Assembly (NCBI GenBank): GCA_903952145.1
Contig: CAJBES010000004.1
Coordinates: 1 to 39,310 of the forward strand
Length of the DNA stretch: 39,310 nt
Reading direction: 5' to 3'
Source: an uncultured Opitutaceae bacterium
GTDB taxonomy: Bacteria > Verrucomicrobiota > Verrucomicrobiia > Opitutales > Opitutaceae
Shown here: in pieces, positions 34,566 to 39,310 of the stretch
Position numbering within the stretch: the stretch's first letter is position 1
Layout: each line of letters opens with the position of its first letter
Translations under genes and position numbers: made by a program
Notes under the pieces: model-generated
Told to the model about the DNA's origin: nothing
The model's database searches: none
The model's input: only the letters and a program-made list of their open reading frames with translations

Positions 34566-35534
34566 ATGAAACGCAATCGGGATTGGTTCACACCGGCGAT
34601 GCTCCTGGCGGTGGCATTGGCCTGGCTGTGGCCCGCGGGCGGCGCCCGGGGCGGCGTGTTGCATGCGGAGATGCTCACGAAGGCCGGCGTGGCGCTCATC
34701 TTTTTTCTCTATGGCCTGACGCTGTCCTTTGCGGCACTGCGGGCGGGCGCGCTGCACTGGCGGCTGCACCTCGTGGTGCAGGGGATGACCTTCCTGATTT
34801 TTCCGCTGCTGGGCTTCGCCCTCGCTGCCGCGACCCGCGCCTGGCTGTCGCCGGAACTGCGGCTCGGTTTCGTGTTTCTCTGCGTGCTGCCGTCGACGAT
34901 TTCCTCCTCCGTGGCGCTGACCGCGGCCGCGGGCGGCAATGTGGCCGGAGCGGTGTTCAACGCGACGCTTTCGAGCCTGATCGGGGTGGTGCTCACCCCG
35001 CTCTGGATTGGGTTTTACCTGCGGAGCGGCGGGCAGGGCGGGTCGCTCGGGCCGGTGGTGCTGGACCTGGTGCGCTGGCTGCTGGTGCCGATGGCAGTGG
35101 GGCAGGCCTGCCGGCCGTTGCTGGTTGGGTGGGCGGAGCGGCAAAAGGCGCGCCTGCACGTGACGGACCGGCTGGTGATTCTGCTCATCATCTACACCTC
35201 GTTTTGTAATTCGGTGCAGAACGGGCTCTGGCAGGGCCGGGGCTGGACGATGGTGTTTATCACCTTGGCCGTGTGCGCATTCCTGTTCACGACGGCTATG
35301 CTGCTGACGGCGTGGGCGGGCCGGCTGTGGGGCTTTTCCTGGCCGGACCAGATCACGGCGATGTTCTGCGGATCGAAGAAGACCCTCGCCTCCGGTGTGC
35401 CCATGGCGAACCTGATCTTTGCCGGCCAGCCCGTGCTCGGCATCGTGCTGCTGCCCATCATGGTCTACCACTCGATGCAACTGCTCGTCAGCGGGGTGCT
35501 GGCCGCGCGGTGGCGCCGGGGAGCGGAGGGATAG
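34566..35534 (+). CDS. SLC10A7/YfeH-type bile acid:sodium symporter family protein
   Basis: A protein of 322 aa with about ten membrane helices. KAGVALIFFLYGLTLSF, FLCVLPSTISSSVALT, GNVAGAVFNATLSSLIGV and FCGSKKTLASGVPMANLIF are hallmarks of the SLC10A7 branch of the BASS superfamily. Bacterial substrates are not established; the animal homologue affects calcium handling and glycosylation. It lies 12 nt after murJ and may be co-transcribed with it. Confidence 0.92.
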   Translation: MKRNRDWFTPAMLLAVALAWLWPAGGARGGVLHAEMLTKAGVALIFFLYGLTLSFAALRAGALHWRLHLVVQGMTFLIFPLLGFALAAATRAWLSPELRLGFVFLCVLPSTISSSVALTAAAGGNVAGAVFNATLSSLIGVVLTPLWIGFYLRSGGQGGSLGPVVLDLVRWLLVPMAVGQACRPLLVGWAERQKARLHVTDRLVILLIIYTSFCNSVQNGLWQGRGWTMVFITLAVCAFLFTTAMLLTAWAGRLWGFSWPDQITAMFCGSKKTLASGVPMANLIFAGQPVLGIVLLPIMVYHSMQLLVSGVLAARWRRGAEG

Positions 35535-35558
35535 GGCATTTATAGATCAGATAGGGTA

Positions 35559-35579
35559 GGCAGCGAGCTTGCTCGCGCC
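35559..35579. repeat. REP-like hairpin with GAGCTTGCTC core
   Basis: GCGAGC and GCTCGC pair around a TT loop, extended by GGC/GCC across one bulged A. It shares its core and TT loop with 23362-23381. It follows the transporter gene and could act as a terminator or mRNA end stabiliser. Confidence 0.45.
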
Positions 35580-35667
35580 TCTTTGCCTGAAGCACCCGCG
35601 AGCTGGCGGCCTGCCGGATCCGTCAGCCTGAAGGGGAAGGCCCTGGATTTATGATGCCGCGAGGTGA

Positions 35668-36774
<1,107 letters not shown>

Positions 36775-36781
36775 AGCGCAG

Positions 36782-36813
36782 CCCACATGCAGAGTTTTGG
36801 CTCTGCACGTGGG
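36782..36813. terminator. Strong bidirectional hairpin between convergent OYE and M48 genes
   Basis: Arms of 13 nt at 36782-36794 and 36801-36813 (CCCACATGCAGAG and CTCTGCACGTGGG) pair at 12 of 13 positions around TTTTGG. It lies between two converging stops, as expected for a shared terminator. Confidence 0.65.
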
Positions 36814-36853
36814 TTCGTCCGATGACGCGGCAAACTCCGGCGCCGGTGGTCGC

Positions 36854-38155
36854 TCACTCCTTGGTCGGGCCCTTGACGCTGACGCCTTCGTCGAGGTGTT
36901 CGGCCTTCCAGCGCATGGCCGTCAGGATGCGGGTGTAGCCGCTCGGATGGGTGAAGAAAACAAGTTCCTCCCACGGGCCGGGCTTGAGCTTGCGGTATTC
37001 CGAGAGCTTGAGCGCCGTCGTGGCGAAGCCGTCGGGCTGGCGGGCGGCGTTGAGGCCGTAGTAATCTGCCTCCTGTTCGGCGGTGCGCGTGATCGAGTTG
37101 CTGATCGGAGTGGCGAGGAACATGAAGAGGCTGAAGCCCGCCATCAGCACGGGCAGGCCGGCGAAGTCGGTGATGCCGCGCAGGCCCCAGGCCGCGCCCC
37201 ATTGCCGCACCGCCCGGCCGTAGAACCAATGCGTGAACCAGAAGCCGGCGCAGATCAACAGGGAGAAATAGATCACGCGACGATAGACATGGTTCAACAC
37301 GTAGTGGCCGAGTTCGTGGGCCATGACGGCCTGAATCTCGGCGGGCGTGCAGCGGTTGAGCAAATTGTCGTTGAGGGAGATGCGAACCGTGTTGAGCGCC
37401 CCGCTGACATTGGCGCTGATGCGCTTGGTCTGCTTCGAGGCGTCAAACTGCCAGACGTTGTCCGCCGGCACGCCGTTGGCGCGGGCCATCGCGAGGATGG
37501 GGTCGCGCACCTTGGCGTCGGCGAGCGGAGTATATCGGTTGAAGAGCGGCAGGAAGTAGACCGGAGCGAGCACCATCAGAAACAACATGAGGAAAGGCGT
37601 GGCGAGCGAAGCATGCACCCACCAGCGGTCGGGCGAGCGCTTGATGGCCAGGTAGAGCAGTGAGCCGATCAGGCTGCCGATGATCACGCCGACCAGCAGG
37701 CCTTTCAGTTGTTCGCCGATCCAGCCGCCGGTCGAGAGGTTGGACAGCCCGAAGCGGTGTTCGCGGATGAAGCCCACATAGTAGTCGTTGGGCAGGTCGA
37801 TGATCGCCGACACGACGGTGAACATCGCCAGGAAGAGCACGCCCTGCAAAAAGCGGCCCTGGAACCGGCGCTCGGCGATATCGCGCAGCTTCTGCGGCAC
37901 CCCGAATCTCAGCAAGCCCCACGCGATGACCAGGCCGAGCACGAGATTCCAGACCTGGATAACATAGCCGCCCTCAAAGTAGGCGTCGGATTTGGCGCGC
38001 GCTTCCGCAGGCAGCGTGTTGAGGAGCTTTTCCGTCTCGGCGACAGGGTCGAAGTTAACCGGGGCAGGAGCGGCGTGCGCGATCAGCGCGAGGCCACCCG
38101 CGAGGCACAGGCAAAGCAGCAGCTTTGCAGTCACGGAGCGGAGTAGGCAGGGCAT
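36854..38155 (-). CDS. M48 family (Ste24-like) zinc metalloprotease
   Basis: A protein of 433 aa. A signal-like N-terminus (LLLCLCLAGGLALIAHA) is followed by several membrane helices. The zinc motif is H280-E-L-G-H284 and the third ligand lies in TAEQEADYYGLNAA near 358-371. FIREHRFGLSN and DASKQTKRISANVSG are strongly conserved in CAAX-protease/Ste24 homologues. In bacteria such enzymes probably act in membrane protein quality control. The gene stands alone on the minus strand; 211 nt without a visible gene separate it from ribE. Confidence 0.94.
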   Translation of the reverse strand: MPCLLRSVTAKLLLCLCLAGGLALIAHAAPAPVNFDPVAETEKLLNTLPAEARAKSDAYFEGGYVIQVWNLVLGLVIAWGLLRFGVPQKLRDIAERRFQGRFLQGVLFLAMFTVVSAIIDLPNDYYVGFIREHRFGLSNLSTGGWIGEQLKGLLVGVIIGSLIGSLLYLAIKRSPDRWWVHASLATPFLMLFLMVLAPVYFLPLFNRYTPLADAKVRDPILAMARANGVPADNVWQFDASKQTKRISANVSGALNTVRISLNDNLLNRCTPAEIQAVMAHELGHYVLNHVYRRVIYFSLLICAGFWFTHWFYGRAVRQWGAAWGLRGITDFAGLPVLMAGFSLFMFLATPISNSITRTAEQEADYYGLNAARQPDGFATTALKLSEYRKLKPGPWEELVFFTHPSGYTRILTAMRWKAEHLDEGVSVKGPTKE

Positions 38156-38366
38156 GGAACCTTAAGGCGCAATCCCTGGCGCGGCGCAAACCTGAAGCAG
38201 GACTACCGGCCCGCCCGCACGATGAGCGGCCGGGCACGCACGGCGGGATTCAGGATTGGCGGCTTCGCAGTGCCGCGTGGCGAGCCACGCCGTCGCGCCG
38301 GCGTGGATGTTGAACGGGCGTGGTCACTGACTGGCTGACGGAGCGGCCGGAGGGGATCGGCGGAGG

Positions 38367-39005
38367 TCAGCCGAGGCCGTGTTCCTTGCGGAAGGCCGGG
38401 TCTTTCAGCAGATCCGAAATGGTGTCCACGATCACCTGGGTCTGGCGTTCGACCTCGAGGTTGATCGCGTCGCCCACCTGTTTCTCGCCAAAGGTCGTGA
38501 GTTTCAGCGTTTCCGGGATCAGCCAGACTTCAAACTCCCCCTTGGCCTTGTCGGCCTTGACGACGGTGAGACTGCAGCCGTTGAGGGCGAGGAAACCCTT
38601 GGAGAAGATGTAGCGCATCCATTGGGGTTCGACCGCAAACCGCATCACAAAATTGTTCTCGGGGCGGACGATCGAGACCACTTTCGCCCTGGTGTCCACG
38701 TGGCCGGAAATCGGGTGGCCGCCGATTTCAGCGCCCGCCTTGGCGGAGCGTTCGATGTTGACCATGCACCCCGCCTCCAGGTTGCCCAAGGTGGTAAGGT
38801 TCAGGGTTTCCAGCATCACATCAAACTGCACCTGGTTCCCGGCGATGCCGGCCACGGTGAGACAAACCCCGTCAACCCCCACACTCGCGCCTTGTCCGAG
38901 TCCCGCCAACAGGGGATCCGGCAGGGACACAAACAGGGTGTGCAACCCGGGTTTCTTCACGACCTGGGTAACGGCAAATTTCCCCTGCACAATTCCGGTA
39001 TACAT
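38367..39005 (-). CDS. ribE: Riboflavin synthase, alpha subunit
   Basis: A protein of 212 aa that dismutates two 6,7-dimethyl-8-ribityllumazine molecules to riboflavin. Two lumazine-binding repeats are visible: MYTGIVQGKF, GASVGVDGVCLTV and GGHPISGHVD in the first; GFLALNGCSLTVV, LIPETLKLTTFG and VIVDTI in the second. Length and wording are close to the E. coli RibC-type enzyme. No other rib gene and no FMN riboswitch lie in the window; only 55 nt separate its start from the upstream permease stop. Confidence 0.95.
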   Translation of the reverse strand: MYTGIVQGKFAVTQVVKKPGLHTLFVSLPDPLLAGLGQGASVGVDGVCLTVAGIAGNQVQFDVMLETLNLTTLGNLEAGCMVNIERSAKAGAEIGGHPISGHVDTRAKVVSIVRPENNFVMRFAVEPQWMRYIFSKGFLALNGCSLTVVKADKAKGEFEVWLIPETLKLTTFGEKQVGDAINLEVERQTQVIVDTISDLLKDPAFRKEHGLG

Positions 39006-39060
39006 GGGGCCTGATTACCACCGGGAGGAAACGGGCACAAGCTTTGGGATGATGCCGCCT

Positions 39061-39310
39061 TCAGCCCTTGATGGCGCCGGCGGAGAGGCCGCGGACGAAG
39101 AGCCGCATCGTGAACAGGAAGATGATGATGAGGGGGATGGAGGCGAGGAAGTAGGAGGCCATGATCTGGCCCCACGGCTTCACGTATTCGCCATCGAGGT
39201 AGATGAGGCCGACGCCGAGGGTGAAAAGCTCCTTGTCCCGCAGGATGATGAGCGGGAGGAGGAAGTCGTTCCACTCCCTCAGGAACGTGAGGATGGCGAG
39301 TGTGCCGATG
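39061..39310 (-). CDS. Carbohydrate ABC transporter permease, MalG type (partial, runs off right edge)
   Basis: The last 82 codons of a MalG-like inner-membrane permease. FLREWNDFLLPLIIL is the EAA loop that contacts the ATPase, followed by ELFTLGVGLIYLDGE and the final helix SYFLASIPLIIIFLFTMRLF, ending VRGLSAGAIKG, the standard C-terminus of this family. The substrate cannot be told from this part. The remaining N-terminal part lies beyond 39310. Confidence 0.93.
   Translation of the reverse strand, partial: IGTLAILTFLREWNDFLLPLIILRDKELFTLGVGLIYLDGEYVKPWGQIMASYFLASIPLIIIFLFTMRLFVRGLSAGAIKG

Noticed and set aside
33468-35480. Minus-strand open frame of 670 codons
   Set aside because: It crosses two clear plus-strand membrane-protein genes (murJ and the SLC10A7-type transporter) and is rich in Arg, Gln and His without a domain.
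38156-38366. Small gene or RNA between the M48 gene and ribE
   Set aside because: No frame with family-like sequence, no ribosome site and no convincing RNA fold could be seen in these 211 nt.
39006-39060. FMN riboswitch upstream of ribE
   Set aside because: Only 55 nt separate ribE from the upstream permease gene and none of the conserved FMN-aptamer segments is visible.

Overview
The window is about 65% GC and densely packed with bacterial genes on both strands. The gene content is Gram-negative: a Kdo transferase for lipid A, an rml sugar operon, an exosortase, M16 and M48 membrane or envelope proteases, and gap-pgk-tpiA in a row. Together with weak Shine-Dalgarno sites and short degenerate repeats between genes, this suggests a member of the Verrucomicrobiota, most likely near Opitutaceae. 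That placement is inference; there is no rRNA gene here to settle it. No tRNA, rRNA, CRISPR array, transposase, integrase or phage gene was recognised.

Left third (1-14950) is a surface-polysaccharide locus in two convergent halves. A glycosyltransferase runs off the left edge on the minus strand. Five plus-strand genes follow (1718-7771): a SAM methyltransferase, a large polytopic membrane protein with a C-terminal beta domain, a nucleotide-sugar SDR whose catalytic Tyr is Asn, a DegT-type sugar aminotransferase and a membrane-anchored GT2. Facing them is a minus-strand operon (14950 down to 7775): CDP-paratose 2-epimerase-like SDR, GT2, rmlC, rmlD, four-helix-bundle gene 2, rmlB, four-helix-bundle gene 1, rmlA, GT2. 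The rml genes make dTDP-L-rhamnose, and the surrounding enzymes probably build and assemble an O-antigen or exopolysaccharide.

The middle (14951-23440) holds alanine dehydrogenase between two near-identical 24-nt direct repeats, a conserved small hypothetical gene, a DUF2238 membrane protein, an exosortase with an intact Cys/Arg/His triad, a large secreted M16 peptidase and waaA. The right part (23440-39310) holds mnmA, a GH13 debranching-type glucan hydrolase, the glycolytic set gap-pgk-tpiA, a farnesyl-type prenyl synthase, an FmdB zinc ribbon, an unknown single-pass protein, murJ, an SLC10A7-type transporter, an OYE-family oxidoreductase, an M48 protease, riboflavin synthase and the end of a sugar ABC permease.

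The most unusual signal is a family of degenerate 7-bp tandem repeats at gene junctions. Two S23/Avd-like four-helix-bundle genes inserted in the rml operon are each bracketed by inverted copies of such repeats. For the copy between rmlB and rmlA the inverted repeats match 22 of 25 bases, abut the stop codon, lie 7 nt from the start codon, and supply the last codons of rmlB and the first codons of rmlA. This looks like a small cassette that inserts at operon junctions without breaking the neighbouring genes.
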